Below, in pieces: positions 18,358 to 26,025 of a DNA stretch of 64,000 bases; position 1 is the first letter of the stretch; every line of letters starts with the position of its first letter. The stretch comes from Desulfospira joergensenii DSM 10085. GTDB lineage: Bacteria > Desulfobacterota > Desulfobacteria > Desulfobacterales > Desulfobacteraceae. A program made the translations under genes and the position numbers. The DNA is taken from contig NZ_ATUG01000001.1 in assembly GCF_000420085.1 (NCBI RefSeq), positions 1,945,223 to 2,009,222 of the forward strand, in the 5' to 3' direction. Under the pieces are notes generated by a model. It had not been told where the DNA came from, did no database searches, and was given only the letters and a program-made list of their open reading frames with translations.

Positions 18358-19836
18358 TCACTCTCCATAGGCCGGCGGTGCCACGAACCCTCCGACAAGT
18401 TTGGACAACTCCTTTGCAAAAGCGATGGTTTTTCGGTCCTCTAACCTGGCGCCGATAATCTGGATTCCCACCGGCAGGCCTGAATCGCTCAATCCAACCG
18501 GCGCTGTGGTGGCCGGCAGGCCGGCCACCACAGCCATCAGGGTCCAGGCAAAGTTACTGGCCATGTAGGAACGGCGTTTTCCGTTTATAACCAGTTCGCG
18601 CGCCTCCTTGGGTTGGGTCTGATCATGTAGAAACGCCACGGTGGGTGTGACCGGAGCCAACAGGACATCATAGGTTTCAAAGAATCTGGCCCACTTGGCC
18701 TGCATCTTTTCCTGCCTGTCAACAAGCTCTCCGGCCAGGGGCAAGTGTCCCTTCTGATAATAGATATCCAGGAACATCAGGAGGCTTTCCCTCAGATCAA
18801 TACCGGGACGGGCCGTTTCATTGACCTGAACACCGGCGTTAAGCAGCTTGTTAACTGATTTTAGAAGAACCGGCATGACCTGAGCATCAACTTCGGCTTC
18901 GGAATAGGGATCTGTAAACCATACAGCGACCCGATACTCCTGGAGTGGCTTTTGGGGCGCAGGTAAAAGATCCGGACGGATGACATCCTTATCTGATTTG
19001 CCCGAGGTCGTCAAAATGTCCATGGCCAGCTCCAAATCTTCTGCACTCCGGGCCATGGGCCCGGCAACAGAAAGCGGTCTTTGCGGCATTGTGTGGGGAG
19101 TGGCCCTGCTGGGCAGCGGTGGGAGATGCCCGAATCTTGGAATGATTCCAAATGTCGGCTTGTGTGCGTAAATCCCTGTGAAATGAGCCGGAATCCGAAG
19201 TGAGCCTGCGATGTCGCTGCCCAGTTCAAGGGACGTAAAACCCATGGCCAGCGCCGCTGCCGAACCGCCGGATGAACCGCCGGGCGTTCGGGCTAAATCC
19301 CATGGATTATTCGTCGTCCCATAGACTTTATTGAAGGTTTGGAAATCCTTGGCATGGAACGGCATATTTGTTTTGCCAAAGACGATGGCACCCGCGTCGA
19401 TGAGGCGTTGAACCGCAATGGCATTTTGCTTTGGCATGTGGTTCTTAAATTCAGGATCTCCTGCGGTGGCAGGCATGCCGACCACTTCGTAGGCCTCTTT
19501 TACCGTCATGGGCAAGCCATGAAGCGGTCCCCATATCTCACCCCTGGCGAGTGCTTTGTCAGCCTGGGCCGCTCTCGCCCTGGCCTTGTTTACATCCATG
19601 GCCACCACCGCATTGACGGCACCGTTATAGCGCTTTATGCGCGAAAGGTAGTGGTCGAGCAGTTCACTTGCGCTTATCTCACCTTGCCGAATGGCGCCTG
19701 CCAGCTCAAGGGCGGATCTGTAATAAACAGGAGCAACGGTGGGGAGGGGGTGGGTCGCAGGTTTCCCACAGCAGAAAAAAGCGCCAATGAAAATGAGGGC
19801 TGCACATCGTTGAAGACATTGCCTGAAATGCGTCAT
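18358..19836 (-). CDS. Secreted or lipoprotein amidase (amidase signature family)
   Basis: A 492-residue amide hydrolase with the Ser-cisSer-Lys triad. The N-terminus is a signal peptide with a Cys at its end (LIFIGAFFCCGK), suggesting a lipoprotein. The catalytic Lys is in MTVKEAYEV (about 112); the amidase signature GGSSGGSAAALAMG (about 185-198) is followed by GSDIAGSLRIPAHFTG with the Ser nucleophile. The family covers aliphatic amidases, peptide amidases and GatA; export argues against a tRNA amidotransferase role and favours scavenging of amides or peptides. The ATG has AGGAGG upstream. It is next to the Cache-protein gene but in a separate unit. Confidence 0.88.
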   Translation of the reverse strand: MTHFRQCLQRCAALIFIGAFFCCGKPATHPLPTVAPVYYRSALELAGAIRQGEISASELLDHYLSRIKRYNGAVNAVVAMDVNKARARAAQADKALARGEIWGPLHGLPMTVKEAYEVVGMPATAGDPEFKNHMPKQNAIAVQRLIDAGAIVFGKTNMPFHAKDFQTFNKVYGTTNNPWDLARTPGGSSGGSAAALAMGFTSLELGSDIAGSLRIPAHFTGIYAHKPTFGIIPRFGHLPPLPSRATPHTMPQRPLSVAGPMARSAEDLELAMDILTTSGKSDKDVIRPDLLPAPQKPLQEYRVAVWFTDPYSEAEVDAQVMPVLLKSVNKLLNAGVQVNETARPGIDLRESLLMFLDIYYQKGHLPLAGELVDRQEKMQAKWARFFETYDVLLAPVTPTVAFLHDQTQPKEARELVINGKRRSYMASNFAWTLMAVVAGLPATTAPVGLSDSGLPVGIQIIGARLEDRKTIAFAKELSKLVGGFVAPPAYGE

Positions 19837-20002
19837 GAACCGTCCTCCTTTTTCAAGGGTTTAAATTCTGCAGCCGTTCTGAACTTTTTGCCAAGGATGC
19901 ATATTCTTGAAATGTCAAAAGCCTTTGAAACAAAAAAACAGCGGCAGGGGGCTTTGTGACCGGTATCGATTCAGGAATAAGTCCCGGTCTTAGGGATTGA
20001 TT

Positions 20003-20476
20003 TTATTCAAATATTCCTGCCCCAAGGAAGACTTGTTCTTCGGGCACATGCAGTACATAGCTTGTTTTCGGCTGGGGGTTCGGGTCACTTGATTTCCGGT
20101 TCACATACATATAGTTGACCCATCCATCGCCTTTGGCGGTGGCAAGATCTATCATTTCTTTCATATAGAGCAAACCATTGCTGTCTCTGATGGTTGATGT
20201 ACTCATGCCGACAATAAGGCTTACCGGATGTGCCAGTATTTTTGTGTCGTTAAAACAGAAGACATATGAATCTTTCCAGACAAATTCTCCGTCCTTGTCT
20301 GACAGCTTTTTCAGAACCGCGTCAAGGCCGATTTCTTTGATTTGTTTTGCAGCTTCCCTGCACTTTTCAATACATTCGGCTTTTACCGCCTTTTCTTCTG
20401 CCATGGCAATGCCTGAAAAGGAAAACACGAATAGTAAGATCATGATAAATCCGGAAACCGATAATACGTTTTTCAT
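20003..20476 (-). CDS. Periplasmic single-Cache domain protein
   Basis: A 157-residue protein with a signal peptide (residues 1-26, cleavage after AMA) and one sCache_2-type sensory fold: a long helix, then DGEFVWKDSYVFCFND, a central strand pair, GDGWVNYMYVNRKSSD and the closing SYVLHVPEEQVFLGAGIFE. Cache domains normally sit on receptors; here there is no membrane anchor or signalling module, so it is a free periplasmic ligand-binding protein. Its promoter region carries a palindrome nearly identical to one upstream of the nearby tetR gene, which argues that the TetR protein controls it. The ligand is unknown. Its base composition is AT-rich relative to the core genome. Confidence 0.82.
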   Translation of the reverse strand: MKNVLSVSGFIMILLFVFSFSGIAMAEEKAVKAECIEKCREAAKQIKEIGLDAVLKKLSDKDGEFVWKDSYVFCFNDTKILAHPVSLIVGMSTSTIRDSNGLLYMKEMIDLATAKGDGWVNYMYVNRKSSDPNPQPKTSYVLHVPEEQVFLGAGIFE

Positions 20477-20550
20477 ACCCTCCTCCTTGTTTAAAAGGTG
20501 ACTTGATCGATAAAAATTTCCGCTGTGGAAAAACCTTTTGTCAAATTTTA

Positions 20551-20592
20551 CAATGAGTTATTGTATAGACTTATTATATAATGAGTCTATAT
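20551..20592 (-). promoter_or_regulatory. TetR-type operator palindrome upstream of the Cache-protein gene
   Basis: ATAGACTTATTATATAATGAGTCTAT (20565-20590) is a 26-bp palindrome with one mismatched pair. The block at 20573-20592 is identical over 20 bases to 21965-21984 upstream of tetR, and both sites are followed by a conserved GGAAAGTCAA. It lies about 90-115 bp before the Cache-gene start and overlaps -10-like TATAAT sequence. Confidence 0.75.
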
Positions 20593-20744
20593 TATTCATC
20601 CGCCCGGAAAGTCAAGCGCTTTTTTAATTTATCCCGGCGTTGCAGAAATCATGGAAGTTCCCAGAAGGCAACAAGGTTGCAGTGCAATGCGCTTACCGCA
20701 ACCCCCTGCGAACACAGATGGGTAAAAAGTATACCGGATAATGA

Positions 20745-21218
20745 CTATCGAGTGTGGTAGGATTCAAGCCTTTTAAGCTTTAATTTTTTTTCATTGACTG
20801 AAATCAAGCGGAATCTATTATTTCCCAATCTGATCCCTTTATTCATGTCTTTTTTCAAAAAAGTAAGAGAATACGGTACGTCTGGATCTAATTCAAGCAG
20901 ATACAGATCGATTTCAACCATATCTTTTTTTAAATTTTTAAAAACAATGCAGGTCCTATCAATAATAATCTTGTTGTCTTTTGCAAGCAGGACACGCTCT
21001 TTTGAAACTATTGGAAGGTCTGGCGCGTACTCGTATTTCGTGCCCTGGTCACCCATCATATTGTGTCCAAATCTTCGGGCACGTTCTTGAACGAATTCTT
21101 TAAAATATTCCTGATGGTATGGCGTTGATACATAATAGGCAAGGACAGACGGTATTGCCAGCACGATGAAAAGAAAAAAAAGACCAAATCGTCTGTTGTT
21201 ACGATTTTGAGAGTGCAT
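20745..21218 (-). CDS. Hypothetical membrane-anchored protein in the tetR operon
   Basis: A 157-residue protein I do not recognise. After a polar Asn/Arg-rich head it has one hydrophobic segment (FGLFFLFIVLAIPSVLAYYV, about 11-30), then a hydrophilic region probably in the periplasm, rich in beta-prone stretches (RVLLAKDNKIIIDRTCIVF, MVEIDLYLLELD) and ending in basic residues. The ATG at 21216-21218 has AAGGAT six bases upstream; an in-frame ATG 11 codons earlier lacks this. It lies 56 bp after tetR on the same strand with no visible terminator, so the two are probably cotranscribed. Confidence 0.65.
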   Translation of the reverse strand: MHSQNRNNRRFGLFFLFIVLAIPSVLAYYVSTPYHQEYFKEFVQERARRFGHNMMGDQGTKYEYAPDLPIVSKERVLLAKDNKIIIDRTCIVFKNLKKDMVEIDLYLLELDPDVPYSLTFLKKDMNKGIRLGNNRFRLISVNEKKLKLKRLESYHTR

Positions 21219-21274
21219 ATAAATCCTTAATGGAAATGGCGTGTTGTGCACAATTTGAGGCGAATCGCCTGATT

Positions 21275-21940
21275 TTATGGTTTCTTAGTTTTTTCCTTGG
21301 TGAATTCCGCCTTTTTCTGGATTAAATGTTTTATTTGTTTGTCAATAAAGGCAATACTCTTGTCCGCACAGTTGTAAGTTGTTTTATATCCTTCTAATAT
21401 GGCCTGGCTAGCTGCCGTTACATTATGTTCCAGCATCCCTTCTGTTTTTAATGGTGTACCCCAATCGGCGATGGCAGAAGTAGCAAGCCCGTGAGTAAAC
21501 ATGACTCTTGTATGGCGTATTAAGAGGACCTCTTCTAATTTCAGCCCTTTGAATCCCTCATAGCCGCTGAGCAATCCACCTAGATAATCCCAGTGTGCCT
21601 TACGCATTTGAGTCTGAAGATCAATATTCTTTGCATCGAACATGCAAAAAAATAATTTTTTTTCTGCCATTGCAAAACTGACATACCCGATGGCCTGGTC
21701 AACCCAGGGATCTCCGGTATATTCTTTTGTTTCATATTCCAAAAGCAGCTCCCACCCCTTTGATGCCACAGCTTTTTTAAGGTTGTCCAAGCTATTGAAA
21801 TAGGAATATACGGGCATGGTGGAACTCCCGATTTTTTTAGCAACAGCCGTTACAGACAGTGCCTCCCAACCCCCTTTTCTAACAAGACTAAAGGCTGCTT
21901 TAACAATCTCTTCGGCTGTAAATTGCGTTTTTCTTGGCAT
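21275..21940 (-). CDS. TetR-family transcriptional regulator
   Basis: A 221-residue repressor-like protein. The N-terminal helix-turn-helix spans about residues 8-54 (FTAEEIVKAAFSLVRKGGW, then LSVTAVAKKIGSSTMPVYSY) and is followed by an all-helical ligand domain with a TetR C-terminal arrangement. A 32-bp palindrome sits just upstream of its start, so it is likely autoregulated, and a sister palindrome lies before the Cache-protein gene. No efflux pump or oxidoreductase, the usual targets, is adjacent; a decayed permease fragment lies on the far side of its promoter. The inducer is unknown. Confidence 0.88.
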   Translation of the reverse strand: MPRKTQFTAEEIVKAAFSLVRKGGWEALSVTAVAKKIGSSTMPVYSYFNSLDNLKKAVASKGWELLLEYETKEYTGDPWVDQAIGYVSFAMAEKKLFFCMFDAKNIDLQTQMRKAHWDYLGGLLSGYEGFKGLKLEEVLLIRHTRVMFTHGLATSAIADWGTPLKTEGMLEHNVTAASQAILEGYKTTYNCADKSIAFIDKQIKHLIQKKAEFTKEKTKKP

Positions 21941-21953
21941 GGCATTCCCTGCT

Positions 21954-21985
21954 TATATAGGATCATTATATAATGAGTCTATATA
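21954..21985 (-). promoter_or_regulatory. TetR autoregulatory operator palindrome
   Basis: The core TCATTATATAATGA (21963-21976) is a perfect palindrome, extended by TATATAG and CTATATA arms to 32 bp with two mismatched pairs. It starts 14 bp upstream of the tetR start codon and contains TATAAT, so repressor binding would block the promoter. It shares 20 identical bases with the site at 20573-20592. Confidence 0.78.
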
Positions 21986-22048
21986 ATGAGTTTGCCTGGA
22001 AAGTCAATCGTTTTTAAGATTGGGACAACCTTTCAAAGACAGTCATTT

Positions 22049-22250
22049 TTATCCCCAAATAAGGTTTGCGTATCCCAATAGTATGGCACCAGCCAGGGAA
22101 AAAGATACATACAGGATAAAAATGCGATGGTTAACCAGTGTCCAAACGACAGCCATGGCCGGTAAAGTTGTCGTGGAACCCGCAACAAGGAAAGACAGTC
22201 CGGCTGCAGGCGTCATGCCTTGAGCAAGCAAAAAAAACGCGGTGCTGATC
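22049..22250 (-). pseudogene. 3' remnant of a permease gene (DUF318/ArsP-like)
   Basis: The minus-strand frame ending at the stop at 22049 reads through PISTAFFLLAQGMTPAAGL, then FLVAGSTTTLPAMAVVWTLV and a final hydrophobic helix pair. This resembles the C-terminal third of UPF0718/ArsP-type permeases (normally about 300-350 residues with a GPAT-like motif, here altered to GSTT). No upstream part of the gene exists: the frame runs into the hairpin DNA at 22236-22329. It is a truncated fragment, probably cut by the integron-like element. Confidence 0.55.
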
Positions 22251-22329
22251 GGTGCACGGTGTCCGGTCCAGTTTCTTGTTCTGGCGCGGAGCGCCGGAGC
22301 AAGGGGCTGGACGAAGTCAGCACCGCGTT
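22236..22329 (-). repeat. 94-bp imperfect palindrome, attC-like fold
   Basis: AACGCGGTGCTGA (22236-22248) and TCAGCACCGCGTT (22317-22329) are perfect 13-bp inverted arms. Inside, GTCCAG pairs with CTGGAC and a CTTG..GGCGC arm pairs with GCGCC..CAAG around a GGA loop, with unpaired bases on one side. Nested paired boxes with extrahelical bases are the hallmark of attC sites, although the canonical terminal motifs are not all present. Confidence 0.45.
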
Positions 22330-22351
22330 CACGGCGGAGCAGCCGCCGTGA
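22330..22351. repeat. Perfect GC-rich hairpin between the two attC-like folds
   Basis: CACGGCGG and CCGCCGTG arms surround AGCAG. It joins the 94-bp palindrome to the attC-like site of the acetyltransferase cassette. Confidence 0.6.
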
Positions 22352-22418
22352 ACACCAGGATCAACCGTTTTAACCGCCGCTTTTGGCGGGTAAAAACGGC
22401 TGCATCCACTTGTTAAAT
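22351..22418 (-). other. attC-like recombination site of the acetyltransferase cassette
   Basis: In cassette orientation this 68-bp segment starts ATTTAAC, matching the RYYYAAC box, six bases past the acetyltransferase stop, and ends at GTGTT, the cleavable GTT of the opposite box. Between them GGAT pairs with ATCC, CCGTTTT with AAAACGG and CCGC with GCGG, with unpaired bases between blocks and an AAAA-type loop. Size, position after the stop and interrupted stem fit an integron attC. The bases after GTT do not match RRRY, as can occur at the last site of an array. Confidence 0.55.
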
Positions 22419-22423
22419 GATTT

Positions 22424-22885
22424 TTACCTCAGTTTCAGAATAAGTCTCAACATGTCTTTTAGTTGGATTCCATTTTCAAAAATTGGTTCATCATAGTTGT
22501 TGATGAAATGGTCTTTGATTATTGAGTCCACTCGAAAGTCAAAACGTTGATAAAATGTCAATTGATAACCAAATGTACCAGTTCCTAATTCCACTGATCC
22601 AAAATTCTTCTCTTTAACTTTGTCTATAACAAATTTGAGTAATTGTGACCCAATACCTGATTTCTGGTTTTCTGGTAAGACAGCGATATTGAATAACTCA
22701 ATTTTGTTTTTATCTATGGGTTTTAAAACACAGACTCCAACAATTTCTTTTTGGAATACAGCCACGTAGCATAATGAATCTTTTAAATATTGATTTACGC
22801 GTTCAATTGATGGGTCCGCTTCTAGTAATAGTTTTTTGGGGACCAAGTCTGAAGATATCTCTTTAATTTTTATCATTATTTCCAT
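22424..22885 (-). CDS. GNAT-family N-acetyltransferase (integron cassette-like)
   Basis: A 153-residue acetyltransferase. The acetyl-CoA loop is visible as NIAVLPENQKSGIGSQLLKF (about 76-95), the Q/R-x-x-G-x-G/A pattern of motif A, with the preceding strand VGVCVLKPIDKNKIELF. Family members acetylate small amines, antibiotics or protein N-termini; the substrate here is not readable. It is AT-rich, is followed within six bases by an attC-like site, and points away from the integrase fragment at 24675, as expected for a gene cassette. Two closely spaced ATG codons exist; neither has a strong ribosome site. Confidence 0.82.
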   Translation of the reverse strand: MEIMIKIKEISSDLVPKKLLLEADPSIERVNQYLKDSLCYVAVFQKEIVGVCVLKPIDKNKIELFNIAVLPENQKSGIGSQLLKFVIDKVKEKNFGSVELGTGTFGYQLTFYQRFDFRVDSIIKDHFINNYDEPIFENGIQLKDMLRLILKLR

Positions 22886-23337
22886 TTGTTAAATATTTCT
22901 TACGCTCTGAAGTTGTTTATTTTCAAATAATTGAAATGACATCTGGTTTTTAACTACTCCCAAAATATTGAAAAATGCATTTTTATCTTTCTGGTACTGA
23001 AGTCAATTAAATCGCTCCAAGGACGAACTGAAACAATGTTCTATCCATTTTTGACATTTTTTGAATTAGGGGCTTTTTTTTATTCCGTCCTGAAGTCATT
23101 TTAATCGTTGAATTACTCTATTGATTTTTTTATTAACCTTGTATTCAATTTTTCCATTTAACCTTTCCAAATAAGCGGTTTATCCGTCTTCATTTGGCTT
23201 GTTTAACTATTCGTTCTGGTTTTCCTATAATGCTCGTTTTGACCCCGAAAAATGGAATATAGCCCCCAAATCGGGGTATTTTTAAAGATTATTCCTTGTT
23301 ATTTCAATCGGTTGGTGTGGGCCGACCCCATTATGAA
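22886..23337. other. AT-rich spacer between the two cassette-like genes
   Basis: No gene is evident in 452 bp. A degenerate direct repeat, CTGAAGTCAATTAAATCG at 22996 and CTGAAGTCATTTTAATCG at 23090, occurs 94 bp apart. Downstream of the deaminase stop, in cassette orientation, TAACAAGGAATA, a CCCC/GGGG stem and TATATTCC could be a worn attC, followed further on by GTTAAAC, which fits GTTRRRY. The evidence is weak. Confidence 0.35.
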
Positions 23338-24258
23338 TTATGGATTATGGGTAAACCTATAGTTGCACTGATTTTCCAGGCTATATGGCAACTCTTTTCT
23401 GGCTAACGCCAGCTCCCTTTGAAAATTGGTCGAGAAAATTAAAGTATCGTCAGTGCCAATTACAATTGGAGAATCTTTATCAGAATAAACCTGTTGGACA
23501 GGATGCCCTTCACTTTTATTCCAAGCACCAAGATAGCGATGGCAGGAAGGGCAAATTTCAATGGGCAATCGATGTTTACGAATTATTCTTTTGTGATCTT
23601 CTTCCAAGAAAAGAGCATGACCAAGCCTGATTTTCCCAAAACAGTCTATTTGATTTTGGTCAAGCCATTGATCTATTGCATTTAAGGCAATGGTACTATC
23701 AATGCTATCCTTTTCTAAATTTAACTCTCCAATGTGTATAGCCAATCCCAATGAACTATTTAAAATAGTCTCAACAATTTGTTTGAGATCGTCTCCCTGC
23801 AATATTCGAATGCCTTCTGGGTTTATACCGGATATATCAATCCCAACAATATGATCAGGAAATTCCAAAGCGATCTCTATGATTTTTTGTGCGCTTTTTA
23901 CATCATGCATGTATCTATTAATAGAAAGTAAGCCTTTTGCCTTTTTTGGATGTTTTTTCAGGCCTGCCACAAAAGCCCCCACACTGTGTCGTAAAGGTGT
24001 TGTGGAAGAGAAATATCGAGGCGTTGTGCGAATTTCTAAATAATCAGCAGTGCTTGTGTTGATAACATTTTCTGTAGACGCTTCAATTCGTTCTGGTGAA
24101 TTTGTAAGGTCGTGAATAATCTTAAACATTTTTAGGACATCTGCTGTTTCAATGTCGTCAATGGCTTTTTTATTATCATCTGATTTGGCAAATTCAATTA
24201 ATAATTCTTTTGAAATGCTTCCACTTAAATGAAGGTGTAAATCACAATGTTTATTCAT
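23338..24258 (-). CDS. Adenosine deaminase-like metal-dependent hydrolase
   Basis: A 306-residue TIM-barrel deaminase of the ADA/ADAL superfamily. Zinc ligands and catalytic residues are in place: HLHLSGS near the N-terminus (H-x-H), AIHIGE (His plus catalytic Glu), RLGHA (His) and VIGTDD (Asp-Asp). The family deaminates adenosine, deoxyadenosine or N6-modified AMP; at this length it is nearer to ADAL/adenine-deaminase-like proteins than to full ADA. It is AT-rich, isolated from purine genes and placed as the first cassette from the integrase remnant. The start has AGGAGA upstream, just after GGTTAGTT, close to a cassette boundary motif. Confidence 0.82.
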   Translation of the reverse strand: MNKHCDLHLHLSGSISKELLIEFAKSDDNKKAIDDIETADVLKMFKIIHDLTNSPERIEASTENVINTSTADYLEIRTTPRYFSSTTPLRHSVGAFVAGLKKHPKKAKGLLSINRYMHDVKSAQKIIEIALEFPDHIVGIDISGINPEGIRILQGDDLKQIVETILNSSLGLAIHIGELNLEKDSIDSTIALNAIDQWLDQNQIDCFGKIRLGHALFLEEDHKRIIRKHRLPIEICPSCHRYLGAWNKSEGHPVQQVYSDKDSPIVIGTDDTLIFSTNFQRELALARKELPYSLENQCNYRFTHNP

Positions 24259-24474
24259 CCGTCTCCTATTAAAAAACTAACCTCATTATGAAAATCTGCG
24301 GTTCATCTTCCTTCATGTATGAACCTGTCATCACTTTCAAAGAATTTTCCAGAAATAATTTGGAGCATGATTGTTCCATTTTAAAGAGTTAATATTGAGC
24401 TCACGGGCCTTTGGCCGTGTGTAGCGGGTTTGTTCAACGGCCCGGGGTTGTGGGGTGGTAAATTCACCTTTGAC

Positions 24475-24503
24475 TACGGCTGAAGCTTTAGCTTCGAGCC
24501 GTA
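24475..24503. repeat. 29-bp hairpin
   Basis: TACGGCT pairs with AGCCGTA and GAAGCT with AGCTTC, giving 13 base pairs with one bulged G and a very short loop. It lies between the deaminase cassette and the Pc-like promoter, where attI or a regulatory structure could sit. Confidence 0.5.
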
Positions 24504-24586
24504 CCATATAATCAAGTGATTTTCCAGCCCGCCCACGTATGTCCGAGTGAACAATATAATGTGTGGTTCTGTATATCCTTCAAGAT

Positions 24587-24616
24587 TTAATAGATTGACT
24601 GTTGTTGCAAAGTCAA
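24587..24616 (-). promoter_or_regulatory. Pc-like promoter facing the cassettes
   Basis: On the minus strand TTGACT (24616-24611), an 18-base spacer and TATTAA (24592-24587) form a sigma-70-like promoter directed towards the deaminase and acetyltransferase genes. Its position between the integrase fragment and the cassettes is where an integron Pc is expected. Confidence 0.4.
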
Positions 24617-24657
24617 GTATTGCTTTGTCCAACTGGATAACATCAGATTTTTAACGT

Positions 24658-24672
24658 TATCAAAATTTGATA
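24658..24672. promoter_or_regulatory. Palindrome just before the integrase fragment
   Basis: TATCAAA and TTTGATA flank a central A, ending three bases before the ATG at 24675. It is a plausible operator for the integrase gene but does not match the LexA box pattern. Confidence 0.3.
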
Positions 24673-24674
24673 CC

Positions 24675-24890
24675 ATGCTTAAAGTCCCCCCACCACCAAT
24701 TGAAAAATATGACCGGCTGTTGGTGAATAGCGAGACCCAGCCCAAAGAATACCCGGCCCATCGTAAATGGCTCAGGTACTACCTTGATTTTTGTAAAAAA
24801 TATCAACATGGGTATGCTGACATTAAAGCCTGCCGTTGTTTATTGAAAAGCGGGCATTCAAAAATCTGGACTGTAAGCGATTTATTATGA
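24675..24890 (+). pseudogene. 5' fragment of an integron-type tyrosine recombinase (IntI-like)
   Basis: This 71-residue frame begins MLKVPPPPIEKYDRLLVNSE and continues with a core-binding-domain pattern (HRKWLRYYLDFCKKYQHGY) like the N-terminus of integron integrases. The end of the frame looks scrambled: an overlapping frame reads FIEKRAFKN where a KLASKNQTV-like helix would be expected, so one or more frameshifts are likely. The catalytic R-H-R-Y domain and the IntI-specific insert are absent; the importer operon follows within 90 bp. It points away from the two cassette genes, the normal integron arrangement. Confidence 0.5.
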
Positions 24891-24978
24891 CATCCGCACC
24901 CAGATGCACCGACCGGCTTTCATAAAACAGGCGGCCCGTCAGGGCCATCCGCAATTCTTAATTATTCATTCTTAATTC

Positions 24979-26022
24979 TCAATTAAAAAAATGAACCGCC
25001 TCAGGATGGAACCCAAAAGAGACGGTCTTGCCGGGGGCTATCCCGTAATCCCGGAGATGGCTCCTGGGCCAGACAGCTTCAAATCCCATTTCTCCTGCCT
25101 TCAGGTGAACATTTAAAAAGACGTTGTGGCTGGAGATCCGGGTGATTTCCCCTGAAAAACTGTTTTGGAACTCCATGGATCCGTTGGCCTTAAGCTGGAT
25201 ATCCTCGGGCCGGATTCCCATGTGCCCGATCCCCGGGTCCGGAACCCGGGCCGCCTGAATTTCAAGACGATTCTCCCGGATCCGGATCCTGCCCCGGCCC
25301 GGGTCCACGGCATGGATATTCTTCATGCCAACAAAAGAGGCTGTGAACCGGGAGTTGGGCCGTTCAAACAGATCCAGGGTATCCCCCTGCTGGACGATCC
25401 GGCCCCTGCGGATAATGGCTCCCCGGTTGGCCAGGTAGAGCACGTCGGAAAAATCGTGGGAAACCATGACGATGGTCATGTCCATTTCATCATGGATGGT
25501 CTTTACCATTTCCTTGGCGCCTTCATGGAAGACCGGGTCCAAAGCGGACAGGGGTTCGTCCAAAAGAAGGACCCCGGGATTCAGGATCAGGGCCCTTGCC
25601 AGGGCCACCCTCTGCTTTTCTCCCCCGCTTAAATGATAGGGCCTTCTTTTAAGGATTCCTGAAAGCCCCAGGGTAGAGACCAGAAAATCGAACCGCTGCC
25701 CGGCCTCTTTATCCGGTATCCCTTGATAGGGAACCCCGTAAAAGATATTCTGCTTCACCGTAAGATGGGGAAACAGGGCGAAATCCTGGTACACGATGGC
25801 CAGGTTCCTCTTTTCGGGCGGCAGGTCCGTGATGTTGCGGTCCCGAAGCATCAGGCTTCCGCTGGTAAAGGGCATCAGTCCCATGATCCCTTCCAGGAGA
25901 AGGGACTTTCCCGAGCCTGTGGGGCCGATCAGGGCAAAAAAATCATTTTCCCGGATGGTCAGGTTGATCTCCTCAAGGGAAAAATCCGGCAGGACCAGGC
26001 CGATGTCTTTCAAATCGATCAT
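24979..26022 (-). CDS. Tungstate/molybdate ABC transporter ATP-binding protein
   Basis: A 347-residue ABC ATPase powering uptake. Motifs in order: Walker A GPTGSGKS (about 33-40), Q-loop VYQDFALFPH, signature LSGGEKQRVALARAL, Walker B LLLDEPLSALD and H-loop VMVSHDF. The C-terminal 110 residues form a TOBE/MOP-like regulatory part (IRENRLEIQA, then MGIRPEDIQL). It begins four bases after the permease stop, as the third gene of a binding protein-permease-ATPase operon. Oxyanion specificity is inferred from the WtpA-like binding protein. Confidence 0.9.
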   Translation of the reverse strand: MIDLKDIGLVLPDFSLEEINLTIRENDFFALIGPTGSGKSLLLEGIMGLMPFTSGSLMLRDRNITDLPPEKRNLAIVYQDFALFPHLTVKQNIFYGVPYQGIPDKEAGQRFDFLVSTLGLSGILKRRPYHLSGGEKQRVALARALILNPGVLLLDEPLSALDPVFHEGAKEMVKTIHDEMDMTIVMVSHDFSDVLYLANRGAIIRRGRIVQQGDTLDLFERPNSRFTASFVGMKNIHAVDPGRGRIRIRENRLEIQAARVPDPGIGHMGIRPEDIQLKANGSMEFQNSFSGEITRISSHNVFLNVHLKAGEMGFEAVWPRSHLRDYGIAPGKTVSFGFHPEAVHFFN

Positions 26023-26025
26023 GTT

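Noticed and set aside
22886..24674. CRISPR array in the AT-rich region
   Set aside because: No regularly spaced direct repeats of 24-40 bp are present; the single 18-bp degenerate repeat is isolated.
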